A DNA stretch of 64,000 bases. Source: Hyaloperonospora brassicae. Taxonomy: Eukaryota; Oomycota; Peronosporomycetes; Peronosporales; Peronosporaceae. Positions 39,209-48,621 of the stretch are shown here, piece after piece (within the stretch, counting starts at the first letter, position 1; each line of letters starts with the position of its first letter). The stretch is from contig CANTFL010000037.1 in NCBI GenBank assembly GCA_947650285.1, positions 62,001 through 126,000 on the forward strand, read 5' to 3'. The position numbers and the translations under genes are program-made. The notes under the pieces were generated by a model. That model ran no database searches. It saw only the letters and a program-made list of their open reading frames with translations, and was not told the DNA's origin.

Positions 39209-39566
39209 CTGTGTTCTCCCCGCTGAAAAGTCGATTCGCGACAAAACGTCCCGACTCGCCCAGGGGAAAGAAAGCGCTCGGAAGCCGACGGACTAAAGCG
39301 AGCCACCCGCTGAGCCTTAGTCAGTCAGCCAGCCAGTCAGCTCGTCCCCCTCTCTCCCTCCGTCGGGCCAGAAACTCAAGCCGTCGCTTCTGCCCTTTCC
39401 CCCCACCCTTTTGCGCACTCCCACATTCCGCCAAAAAGCAGCGAACAAGACAAAAGCAACCGCGCTTCTCGTCTCCCACCCGCCCCGCGTCCTCTCCCCG
39501 CCCGCCCGCCCTCCTGCTCGCCCACCGCTCGCTCTTCTCCGTCGTTGTGACCGCCGTTTCTTGACC
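38640..39566 (+). promoter_or_regulatory. Promoter region of the FHA/RING-CH gene with CT microsatellite
   Basis: About 900 bp without a supported gene. An inverted CCAAT (ATTGGCT) lies near 39012. A long pyrimidine tract of CT repeats covers 39130-39210, and the region up to the ATG at 39567 stays C/T-rich on the plus strand. Such tracts are common in 5' leaders and promoters and are prone to length change. Open frames across the tract are by-products of its low complexity. Confidence 0.5.
39130..39210 (+). repeat. (CT)n-rich microsatellite tract
   Basis: Mostly CT repeats with C-run interruptions, ending CTTTCTTTCT. It lies 357 bp upstream of the start codon at 39567. Confidence 0.85.
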
Positions 39567-41190
39567 ATGAGCGCCAACTCGGATCGGAGGTGGAGTCTCG
39601 CGCGCGCCACCGAGTTCTTCAGTGGCGACGGCAAACCTGACATGTGCGTACATTGCCCTTTCTCCCCTTCCCCTACTCGACTGCGCGCGCGCACTCGTGC
39701 GCAGCCCCTCTCGCTTTCCCTGCATCTGCACTGATGGCCTCTATCGGACATTCATTCTCACCCGCAACATGCTTCCCTTTCCTTTCTCTAGGCTCGACAT
39801 TCGTGGCATGACCGCTGTGACCAAAGGCGCGGCCGGCAAGCGCGACAAGTTCCGCAAGAGCGTCTCGCGCTGCGGCGTGTCGATCTACGGGCCAAAGCAC
39901 TCGGCCGCTGCCTCGGCCAGCGAAGCGACAGCGCGCGAAAAGATTTTCATTGAAGACCCGCGCGCGCCGTGCCTAAACATTGACTACTCGAGCGACGCGT
40001 ACCGTCTCTTGCCCTCGTCCGAGAAGTTCTCGGCGCACACTGGCGTGTGCCAGATCTTGGGCACCAAGTGCATTCGCGGTGGCAAGCACCGCGTCCGTGT
40101 GGGAGACATTATCCGCTTTGGCAGCGTCGGGCTCTTGGTCACGGAGATCGATACGGGCGGCGTGGGTCTGAACGACGCGACGCTGAGCTCGTCGGAAGTC
40201 AACAGTCTCATCCAGCGCGTCGTGTGCCACGACGAAGCGCTGGCCGACGTGGACAGCGGCATGGACACGGACGATGAGAACGCCGACGCGTCGGGCAACG
40301 ACGAGTCGAAGCCGCGGTCGTCGCTCCAGCGGCAGAGCACGAGCGCCATTTGCTACGTGTGCTACGACGAGTCGGAGGACGACAATCCGCTCATTGCGCC
40401 GTGCAAGTGCTCGGGCGACACGAAGTACATCCACTTGAACTGCCTCAAGCGCTGGAACACGAACGGCGAGAAGAATGAGATTTGCACCGTGCTGGACGAG
40501 AGTAACGCGCGCACGTGCTCGATTTGCAAAGCGCCGTACCCGAGCAAGACGCGCTTGCCGAACGGCAAAGTGCTGTCGCTGCTCCCGGACCGTCTGAACC
40601 CGCCGTGCATTATGTTCCAGGTCGTGACGAAGCACTCGTCGTCTACGCTGAATCTGTCGACACGCTACCAGCTCAGCTACAAGATGCTGATGGACAACGA
40701 CATCCACCGTCCACTGATGGTGGGCCGCTCGTCGCAGTGCGACTTGGTGCTGAAGTACCGCACGGTGTCGACGATCCACGCCGAGATCCATTACTCGAAG
40801 GGCGAGTTTCTCCTCAAGGACGCGGGCAGTTCGAATGGCACGTTGCGGTACATTTACCGCCCGTTGATGCTGCACAACAACCAGTCGCTGCACGTGAAGT
40901 TTGGGCGCACGGTACTATCGATTAAACCGACGAAGAAGATCCGGCTGCCACATTTTTTCGGCACGACGGGCCACCTCCACTCTAGTGGCTCACGACTGGA
41001 CGAGAGCGGCGTGCAGGACGAAGACGAGATGTCCAACACGTCTACTCCTCGAAACAATAGAATTCGATACTACCATCATGCGGCGCAGCAGCAAGTGCAA
41101 GTGTTGCCGGCGACGCAACAGCAGCAGCAGCAGCAGCAGCAGGCCGGCCGCCAGAACTTGCAGACGCAGATGCAGAATTTAGACCTGTAA
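39567..41190 (+). CDS. FHA domain protein with RING-CH (C4HC3) finger, two exons
   Basis: Exon 1 is 39567-39643 (MSANSDRRWSLARATEFFSG). The intron 39644-39791 runs GTGCGT to CTCTAG and joins codons in phase to give KPDM-LDIRGM. Exon 2 is 39792-41190; total 491 residues. Residues about 75-150 resemble a diverged FHA fold. About 235-305 is a RING-CH finger: CYVC, PCKCSG, then IHLNCLKRW and CSICKAPY, the order of C4HC3 E2-binding fingers in MARCH-type ubiquitin ligases. A canonical FHA follows (PLMVGRSSQCDLVLK, STIHAEIH, LKDAGSSNGT), which binds phosphothreonine. It ends in a poly-Gln run. No membrane segments are seen, unlike MARCH proteins. A phospho-dependent ubiquitin ligase is the natural inference. 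Confidence 0.88.
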
Positions 41191-41802
41191 TGTCGTCAAA
41201 TGTGCGCGCTCGTTGGTTTGGACTGGAAATCGTTTACGTGAGACCCCGCTCCTGCCGCCATCGGCCGAGCCGCTCTTGTACCATCACCATCAAGAGCCGA
41301 TGCTTGGGAAATCGGTCGCCTTGACCTCGGATCGTCTCGTACGACATGTCTCGACATATCGTGCTTTGTTTAATTACTAATTCCACCTTCCCCCCATTGA
41401 GAGCATCAGAAGAAATTGGAGCAGAACAAGAGAGAGAGAGAGCCTGGTAGCGGTGCAGAGCGCGTTGTCTGTGTGCATGTGGACGGAGTGGTCGTTGTGA
41501 AGGAAGAAATGCGAGAGACCAGACGAGGGAGGCCGTAGGTAGACAACGGTCTTTGCGCCGTCGTGGTCGCTCGTTGTTGCGTGTCGCTCAGAAGACGGTT
41601 CGGTGCAGCAGCGACGCCGAAGATGCTGCGGGAAAGACACAAGGACGTGAAGCTGGGCCTGTGCGTTGCGAACATTCATATTCTACATTGTAATAAAAGG
41701 TGGCGAATTGGGATTGCACTCGGTTCTTCGACTACTAACATGGCAACAACTTTCATTTGGCATTGACATTGAACGAATGACCTCGTGCTGCAGGTGTGAT
41801 GC
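41191..41802. other. Convergent 3' flank
   Basis: Holds the 3' ends of the FHA/RING-CH gene and the SulP gene, which face each other. No gene is supported. An AATAAA-like AATAAAAGG near 41691 could serve as a polyadenylation signal on the plus strand. Confidence 0.4.
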
Positions 41803-44679
41803 TCAGTCGTCTGCCATGTTGGACTCGAGGACACCGATGGCCATGGACTGCAACATCGCCTGCTGGAATCGAGCAGCCAACGCTGGGTGTGCCTTTTGCA
41901 TCCGTGCGTAGTGCGACTTGCTGAGGAAGAAAATGGAGCTGGGAGATTTGGCCTGCGCCGTGAACTGGTGGCGCTTGTGCAAGATCGTTTCGGACGCACC
42001 CACCAGTCCGCCCTGGCACACGCGCGTGATGCGTTTGCGGCCGCGGAAGCCCGGTCCGAGCCCTTCGTGGATCTTGGACGGCATGAACACATCGACTTTG
42101 CCGTAGCCGATGAAGTAGATCCCGTTGACGAGATCACCAGCACGGTACAGAGTATCGCCTTCCTGCTTGTGCACGCGCGTGATGTACATCTCACAGAGCT
42201 CTCGAGTGAGTGCACCGCCAGTCTCCGCATCGTGATCGAGAAGTTGCGCGCCACTGCCGATCGTACGGTTCGGTTTGCCGTTCTTGCCGTGCGAGCCATC
42301 GGGACGAGGCAACAGTTGGTCGAGCAACTGCCACGGCTGACTTTCGTGTCCATCACTAGCTGCCGATAGTGGCGCCGACTCACTGAGCGGCAAGACGCCT
42401 CCCGACACAAGCAGTTCATCCTCACACCACTCCAAGGCCTTGTCCAACGTGTCGAAGACGAGAGACCCCGTGCCAGACCCGTCCTCCTGCTCGATCACGT
42501 CGTGGACGCGCAGCAGTCGTTCAGCGTCTGCTGGAATGCTCGCGAAGATGAGCACAATGCCGTGCTGGGCGAGCAACTCTTTGGTAGCATTGAAGCAGCT
42601 GCGCACGGCCGTGGCGTCCACGCCGCTCACCTTTTCAAAGTCCAGAATGAAGTACCTCGTGCGAGCTGCGTGCAGTGCCGCCGGTTCGTTCTTGCCAGTA
42701 GGCTTGGGCGTGGACGAGTATCCGTGAATCTCGTGGTCGTCAAACACGGAATCCAGCGTCGCGAGATCATCCGTGAATGTGTCTTCCAACGACCGAGCGA
42801 CGTACGGCGAGGGCGCGTGACGTCGGGGCAAAAGAGGCGACGGCGCAGGGAACGAAGTCGTGAGGGCCTCTTGCTTCTCGGTCGTGGTCACCAAGACGTG
42901 ACGCCGTACTTCGTCCATGACTTTCACGCTCGAGCCAAAGAAGATGAACCCTTCGAGCTCCAGCGTCACGATCGACATGCGCATGTTTTGAAGCAGCACG
43001 CGTTCGCGAAGATCACGTTCAACGCGAGAGCGTTTCATCACGCGGTGCACGTTGGCCGTCGCAATGTACGAGTAAATGAAGTTGAAGCCCGCAACGATGA
43101 TGCCGACCACGATGCCCAGCTCGAGGTTCACGAAGACCATGGACAGGAACGTGAGCCACACGATACCGTACTCGCGCGAAAGGAGTTTGTTGCGAGCGTG
43201 CCAGAGCCACTCGATCATGAGGTCCAGACACACGAGCATCTGCAGCGCGCCAAAGAAGACTTTGGGCACGTAGGCAATGATCGAGAAGGGGCTCAGCACG
43301 ATCGCGATCTCGAGGACAAACACGACGAGACCGACGTAGCGACTGTCGAGCTTGCCGCGTAGCGTGAAGATCGTCTGCGAGAAGAGGTAGGAGCCGGTGA
43401 AGCCACCACCGAGCCCCGAGAGCAGGTTGCTGACGCCCACTGTTTGCAACTCGTGGTTGTGGTCCAGCGGTTTGCCCAGTGCTGTCTCGACAGCAGCCAC
43501 GTCGAGAGATGATGAGAACGCCACGACAAAGTACATGGCAATCCACGTCGGGATCTGGTCGGTCAAGCGCGAGAAGTTGATCTTGGAAAAGTCGTAGAAC
43601 CCGTAGATCTGCGTAATGGTGCGTGGCGACGGAGGAGGCTGTGCTACCCACCCGGCAGCACGGGCATCGTCAAGAGACGACCCTGTAAGAAGCAGCAACC
43701 CGTAGAATGTCGTCAGCATCACGGCCAAGCAGCAAGGCATCACGGCCATGTGGTTCCAACGCGAGTTGATCCAGAAGATGGCTGCACCGGCAATGACGCC
43801 CGGCACCGACAGTAGCAACATGTTCCAGTCGGCCAGCTTGATCCAGTCGGTAGGTTCCTTGATGCTCAGTGTGGTCATCATGGACAAGCCAGCCTCCATG
43901 GCATAGAAGCCAATGAAGGCCAAGTAGCCGCCGACCACTGGCATTGGCAAGTACTGCACAAAGCTGGCGAGTCGGAGCTTGCCCGTGACGATCAGCGCTG
44001 CGCCCAAAGCAGCCGTCGAGACGGCTATCGTGAACAGCGTCGTGGCCAGCGCTTCGTCCATGGAGAACGACGCTCCTCTCATGTCGTGCAGAGACTTGAT
44101 GATGGACGAGGCCATCGCCGAGAGGAAGATAAGACCAGCGTCTTGCACTTGGCCCATCGCAAAGGGTAGCGAGCTGAGGCACGTGAAGCAGATTTGATGC
44201 ACGGCCGCCGACACGAGCACGAGCTTCACGAGGTCGTTCATGTACGGCTGGAACTCGGGATCGCGGAAGATGATCTGGGCAAAACTGATCATGAGCGGCA
44301 CGAGGATCACGGTATTCAAGATACCGTAGACGCCAATCTTGATCTTCCGCTGCGTGGGACTGAGCAGCGGTCCGTCCATCGGTCGGTGCAACAGCATCGC
44401 GTCTTCGTCGACGTCCATGATCACGTCGTTCAGTATCGATGCAGCCGCATTGGCGCGGCGCGGGTGGTACGAATGACGCGGTGTCTTCATGCTGCCATGG
44501 AGCGGGGGCAGGCCGCGCATGGACACGGGCGTGCTGCCATCGTACGTGCGGTTGATCGTGCCACTGCCGTCGTAGGTGCGACCGCTCGTCGTCCCCGCGG
44601 GTGACTCGGCGAGCAGAAGACTGCCAAAGTCGCGGCGACGCGTGCGTGGCGTCTGCGCCGTGGCCCCCGTGCTATTCAT
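41803..44679 (-). CDS. SulP-family anion transporter with STAS and cyclic-nucleotide-binding domains
   Basis: 958 residues from the ATG at 44679 (MNSTGATAQTPRTRRRDFGS), no intron. A polar N-terminus of about 110 residues is followed by some ten or more hydrophobic segments to about residue 545. They include the SulP-like NHELQTVGVSNLLSGLGGGF and TGSYLFSQTIFTLRGKLDSR. A STAS domain follows (SIVTLELEGFIFFGSSVKVM; RYFILDFEKVSGVDATAVRS), interrupted by a long insert. The last 140 residues are a cNMP-binding fold (EGDTLYRAGDLVNGIYFIGY; GGLVGASETILHK). SulP proteins carry sulfate or other anions across membranes. This three-part order is known from fungi and other microbes; the cargo and ligand here are not shown. 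The membrane is likely plasma or vacuolar. Confidence 0.93.
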   Translation of the reverse strand: MNSTGATAQTPRTRRRDFGSLLLAESPAGTTSGRTYDGSGTINRTYDGSTPVSMRGLPPLHGSMKTPRHSYHPRRANAAASILNDVIMDVDEDAMLLHRPMDGPLLSPTQRKIKIGVYGILNTVILVPLMISFAQIIFRDPEFQPYMNDLVKLVLVSAAVHQICFTCLSSLPFAMGQVQDAGLIFLSAMASSIIKSLHDMRGASFSMDEALATTLFTIAVSTAALGAALIVTGKLRLASFVQYLPMPVVGGYLAFIGFYAMEAGLSMMTTLSIKEPTDWIKLADWNMLLLSVPGVIAGAAIFWINSRWNHMAVMPCCLAVMLTTFYGLLLLTGSSLDDARAAGWVAQPPPSPRTITQIYGFYDFSKINFSRLTDQIPTWIAMYFVVAFSSSLDVAAVETALGKPLDHNHELQTVGVSNLLSGLGGGFTGSYLFSQTIFTLRGKLDSRYVGLVVFVLEIAIVLSPFSIIAYVPKVFFGALQMLVCLDLMIEWLWHARNKLLSREYGIVWLTFLSMVFVNLELGIVVGIIVAGFNFIYSYIATANVHRVMKRSRVERDLRERVLLQNMRMSIVTLELEGFIFFGSSVKVMDEVRRHVLVTTTEKQEALTTSFPAPSPLLPRRHAPSPYVARSLEDTFTDDLATLDSVFDDHEIHGYSSTPKPTGKNEPAALHAARTRYFILDFEKVSGVDATAVRSCFNATKELLAQHGIVLIFASIPADAERLLRVHDVIEQEDGSGTGSLVFDTLDKALEWCEDELLVSGGVLPLSESAPLSAASDGHESQPWQLLDQLLPRPDGSHGKNGKPNRTIGSGAQLLDHDAETGGALTRELCEMYITRVHKQEGDTLYRAGDLVNGIYFIGYGKVDVFMPSKIHEGLGPGFRGRKRITRVCQGGLVGASETILHKRHQFTAQAKSPSSIFFLSKSHYARMQKAHPALAARFQQAMLQSMAIGVLESNMADD

Positions 44680-44874
44680 TGCCAATGCAAATGTGGAAGT
44701 GACGAGCGCGAGAGCTTGTCAAAAAAAGTGGTCGGTCGACACGTCCGGCGGCCCCGTCTGTAGCCGTCCGCCTCGTCTGCGGCGATCCGCTCCGTCTCTT
44801 GTCGTCCAACCCGTTTCTACTCACTGTCTTGTCTCTCGTGCCAAGAGAGGTCAGTTCGAGGGTTTTGTCCAGGG

Positions 44875-44907
44875 CGCCACGTTTGACGCCACGTTTGACG
44901 CCACGTT
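44875..44907 (+). repeat. 12-bp tandem repeat containing CACGT
   Basis: Nearly three copies of CGCCACGTTTGA at 44875, 44887 and 44899. They lie about 200 bp upstream of the SulP start codon, so they may be promoter elements; CACGT is the core of several bHLH/bZIP-type sites. Confidence 0.75.
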
Positions 44908-45057
44908 GGCTCGAAAGCGAGGAGGACGTCGAGGGCAGCCGAGGCCTCTCGAGAGGTTGACTTGCACGGCGTGGCAAGACGCCAAGGGGTCTCTGCCTGC
45001 GCGCGATCAGTGGAAAGCGAACGACAAGTCGCAGCGGCCCGAACGTGACTGCGAGTG

Positions 45058-46687
45058 ATGCGACGAAAGATACGCTGCATACGTGGCAAGGTACAAGTCT
45101 TGAAGCATGTCGGACAAGTGTCAAGCGCTGGAGTCTTTGAGCGCGCGTCACGCTGGAAAGCATCCAGAGTCAAGACCCCTACTGCCGAGTTTGACGAAAA
45201 ATTGAGCAGCGGGATAAAGGCGCGATGTGTATGCTACTACTCATTGAGTGATGTTTGCCAAGACGAGAGCGAATATTTCACCGGTCAGGAAGACAACGCA
45301 GTTGTTCCGCCCTGCGCTTTGAGGAGCAGGACTGCATGGGATAGTCCGGCGACAGATTTGATGAAGGAAAAAAGGTGGGCACCTTGTGGTTGCTCGATAA
45401 CACGTCAGGTAGGAGTAAAGACATGGCCCGCAGCTCTCGACGATGACCAAGTGCGGGCGGGCTTGTTCAAACTGGCACTTCCAGTACCTGAGTTCATGTC
45501 TTGAGGGTGCGCGAATATTTGCTCCCGTGGCAACGTTTCGACAGGGACAAGGGTGTGTGTGTGTGGTCAAAGCAGCTGCGTGGAACTGAGGTTGACGATA
45601 CGTCCATGACAGGCCATCCATTGTCAAGCCGGGTTTGGACCGCGCAGATCTCGTCGAGGAGACGTACGGCTCTGCTGATGGGCGATCATCACACGGCAAG
45701 ATCCGACGCATTTTTGTGGGGCTGTCCGGTCGACTAGAAAGCGCAGAGATTTGGAGACGTGCTAAAGGTCCACAGACACGGTGGAACGACCGCGTGCGTT
45801 GAACCGTGTCTTTAGCCCAACGAGCGGTCGGACGGATCCAGCGGTCTCTCTATTTTGCGTCTGCTCGTTTGTCCGGATCGCGGGCAAATCAGACATCCAG
45901 CGTACCCTTCTGCCTAGCACTCCCGATCCGACAGAATCCTGACTTGTGTCGGCGGACCAACGGATGTATGTGCCAGCTTCTTTGCCATAGCGACTGGATA
46001 CTTTGGTCCTATCCTCGGTAGCGAGTCTCACTGGTGGCAAGAGCTTGCAACGCAGACAAAATTTGGCCGCATGATCGCTGGTTTAGAAGCATCGAGAAGA
46101 TGGAAAGACTGTCGGAATAAGGAGCAGACGTAAGTGAACGATATCGTCGTTGGTTTCGTCTGGAGCAGAACACATACCTATCACGCTCTTTCCGTGCTTC
46201 TACGCTACGCTCTTTGACTTCTGTCTACCTCACCCATGGGCATAATCTTTTGCGACCCTGTCTCAGTTGCGGCTACTCGATAGCTGTTGAGATGCAGAAA
46301 TGTCGGACAACGTGGCCGAGACAAACAGTCAGGTCCAGCAATGTTCCAATAACTCAGAGACTGGAGACAAAGTGTGGCTAATCCCGCAAGAAATCCCGCC
46401 AAGTGATTCGAGAGATCTTGGACTACTGCTCGATTCGGCTGCAAGTGATGGATTTGTTCGAGTGCAGTTGCACAAATCAGGTTACTTGACGAGAAGTCAA
46501 CTAGACAAACTCGCTTGCGTTCAACGCTCAGCATGGCGACGACGACCATTGCGAGTACACGCCACAGTTCTCCGAGGTCGTCGGCACCCAGCAGATGTTG
46601 AATGTTGATGCAGGGTCCGCGAAAGACTTCGATCACAAGTTTACGGTCAACGAAGTGGGCCGTTTCGGAAAAGCAATCGCAGCCTAA
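45058..46687 (+). CDS. Unrecognised multi-exon gene or recently broken gene
   Basis: Several plus-strand pieces have coding character but lie in different frames. They are 45058-45504 (SLSDVCQDESEYFTGQEDNA within it), 45501-45737 (EYLLPWQRFDRDKGVCVWSK), 45985-46129 (TGYFGPILGSESHWWQELAT, ending at a GTAAGT donor at 46130), 46300-46490 (MSDNVAETNSQVQQCSNNSE), and 46505-46687 (SLAFNAQHGDDDHCEYTPQF to GRFGKAIAA). Between the last two, a possible intron ends at TCAACTAG with a CTTGAC branch-like site before it. I could not build one consistent splice model, so this may be a real gene with short introns or a pseudogene. No family is recognised. Confidence 0.35.
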
Positions 46688-47879
46688 TATGACACCCTCG
46701 ACCTCAATCATAGGCACGCACATATATGCGGACGTGTGCGCAACTACCTATGTAGCCCGTGTGGCATGTTTTATTTGGCACAGCAGATTGCCAAGATGCT
46801 GTGCAATGCTTTGTCTCAGAAGTCCAATTTGAACTGGTTTCGCTATCTCCTACTGCTGTGTCCTACTACGCTGTAAGCTGCGACTCGATTTACCTTTTTT
46901 CTTTCGCATCATTGCTGCGCATTCTCACACCCACTTGCAAAACCCTGTCATCTGACCGCCGTCGACGATGTCGAAGAATAATCATTGCCGACCCGGATAT
47001 GGTCACAATGCTGTCAAACGGTCTTAGTCGATTGAGGTGGTCCTCGTGTTGACAATACGGTATTTATCGGGCTGCTTGCCGCAAGCCCTCGAAGGGAATC
47101 TGGCAAATGATGCGGTCGTTTACGGCGGGTAAGGTACCAGAACGAGCTACGCCGTCATTGATATTGCGCTATAAAAGATTTTCGCTCTTGTCATCAGTCT
47201 CATCACGTGTTTTCGTACTCGTGCAGTATACTGAACCCAGCATAGGAACTCGACGACCATTGATACTAACCGCGTTGAACGATGCTACGCTTTGCGATAT
47301 GCGTATTATGCGATACTAGCAAAGCTACACGGACACCATTGTTGAAATGCAACTGCTGTCGATGGCGGCATGCATCATGCAGCATTCTGTACCCACTGAC
47401 TGATTTCTTTGAGCTTACATAGCAGATCGTCATCTGTTCGGTAAACATATCGTCAAACTTACACTTTGAGCGCGTGTGGGGTCGAGTCTTAAGCAGATGC
47501 GACCCACTTGGTATGAAGTTGGCCAAACAAGTCGCTTTGCCACGCCGCAGGAATGGGTCGCCAGGCGTCGTTGCCGTCAAGTCAACGTCAGTATCAGCAG
47601 TCGCACTTGCGGCAGATCATTGTCTTGTCTCGAGCGCTTTCGCATGAACGCCGTCATCGTTACACTTTCCTACCCAAATTTGCATGGCGACATCTGCGCA
47701 CTAATGTAAAAAGCTTGTCTTACGTGTGTGTACATGTGCGATTGCTCAAACGAAAAAAGTCGGTTTTATGGCATTGATAACAATCTAGATAGCATGTACA
47801 ATCTACCTGAGCAAGTAGTACGTCGTGGTAGCTAACGACACACTTCTCGTCGGCTGACGTAAGCCTGATCTTAGCCAAC
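46688..47879. other. Intergenic, nothing firm
   Basis: Short frames with weak coding character continue for a few hundred bases after 46687 but fade out. No motif or repeat is recognised. Confidence 0.35.
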
Positions 47880-48185
47880 AGGTCCACCTGTCATGAAGAA
47901 ACACGCGTAATGAGCGGTGACGATTTAGCGAGATACATTCATTTCGTTAGATGTGGTCAAGTAGGTATATAAAGACTGGTGCTGATACACGTTAATTGTT
48001 ACTAGATACAGATAGCTTAATTTATTCAAATAAGCTCGTGTAGTCTAATTGACTGTACATCCTCTAAGCATAAAGAATTTACGCAAGATGACATGCATGA
48101 GTGTCCACACGGTAATAATACTTAGAATGAGTCAGTATTGGTGATACGGGCGCCCCTTATACGGAGTAGCACTTCGTGGCCCGAC
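47880..48185 (+). mobile_element. Relic of an older related LTR and its leader
   Basis: ACACGCGTAATGAGCGGTGA near 47900 matches GACGCGCGCAATGAGTGGTG of the adjacent LTR. Just before the intact element, GTAGCACTTCGTGGCCCGAC (48166-48185) matches the leader that follows its LTR, TGGTAGCACTTTGTAGTCC. The intact element thus seems to have landed in, or recombined with, the leader of an older relative. The LTR end between these two pieces is too diverged to place. Confidence 0.5.
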
Positions 48186-48577
48186 TGTAACGGGGCAGCC
48201 CGTTACATGAAATTGTCACTTTAAAGAAAGTGACAATAAAGAATATGAAGTTGAATATTCTTCGAACAATATCACCGATAGTGGTGATATTGAAGGGTCG
48301 ACCAAAGAGTCTGTTCATTGGTTGATATCGTGATGATATCAACCCACCAATCGCCGCAAGACGCGCGCAATGAGTGGTGACGAGACGTCACCTTACACTC
48401 AGTTATACTAGTATAGTTAAGCTAAGTCAAACAGAGCGACAGTAACAAAAGACTTACTTATATTAATACAACAGTTTTACTTTTCCCTTATCTACGCTTC
48501 CTCATTTGCCTCGTGTACGTCAGTCGGGGCACCGAAAACCCTTGCGTTAAGTTCACGCAAGGGTGTGCCCCGTTACA
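48186..48577 (+). repeat. Left LTR, 392 bp
   Basis: Starts TGTAACGGG and ends CCGTTACA, the usual TG...CA ends. It carries successive stems: 48186-48194 with 48199-48207 (9 bp), 48212-48222 with 48227-48237 (11 bp), AATATCACC with GGTGATATT, GTTGATATC with GATATCAAC, and at the 3' end 48538-48547 with 48555-48564 (10 bp) nested inside 48525-48532 with 48565-48572 (8 bp). Confidence 0.95.
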
Positions 48578-48579
48578 CC

Positions 48580-48588
48580 TGGTAGCAC
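48580..48588 (+). other. Candidate primer binding site
   Basis: TGGTAGCAC, two bases after the LTR. A PBS begins with TGG, the complement of a tRNA CCA end. I could not assign the tRNA. The same nine bases occur at 60782-60790 in the related element's leader, though there 213 bp beyond its LTR. Confidence 0.55.
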
Positions 48589-48621
48589 TTTGTAGTCCTT
48601 CCAAGGACCACAACATCCAAC

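Noticed and set aside
39046..39564. Open frames across the CT-rich tract upstream of the FHA/RING-CH gene
   Set aside because: Low-complexity Arg/Glu or Ser/Leu repeats produced by the microsatellite.
39973..40893. 306-codon open frame antisense to the FHA/RING-CH gene
   Set aside because: It mirrors a strongly coding, GC-rich gene with clear domains; its product is Arg/Val/His-rich with no motif.
42502..43362. 286-codon open frame antisense to the SulP gene
   Set aside because: A shadow of the transporter frame with no domain and an odd composition.
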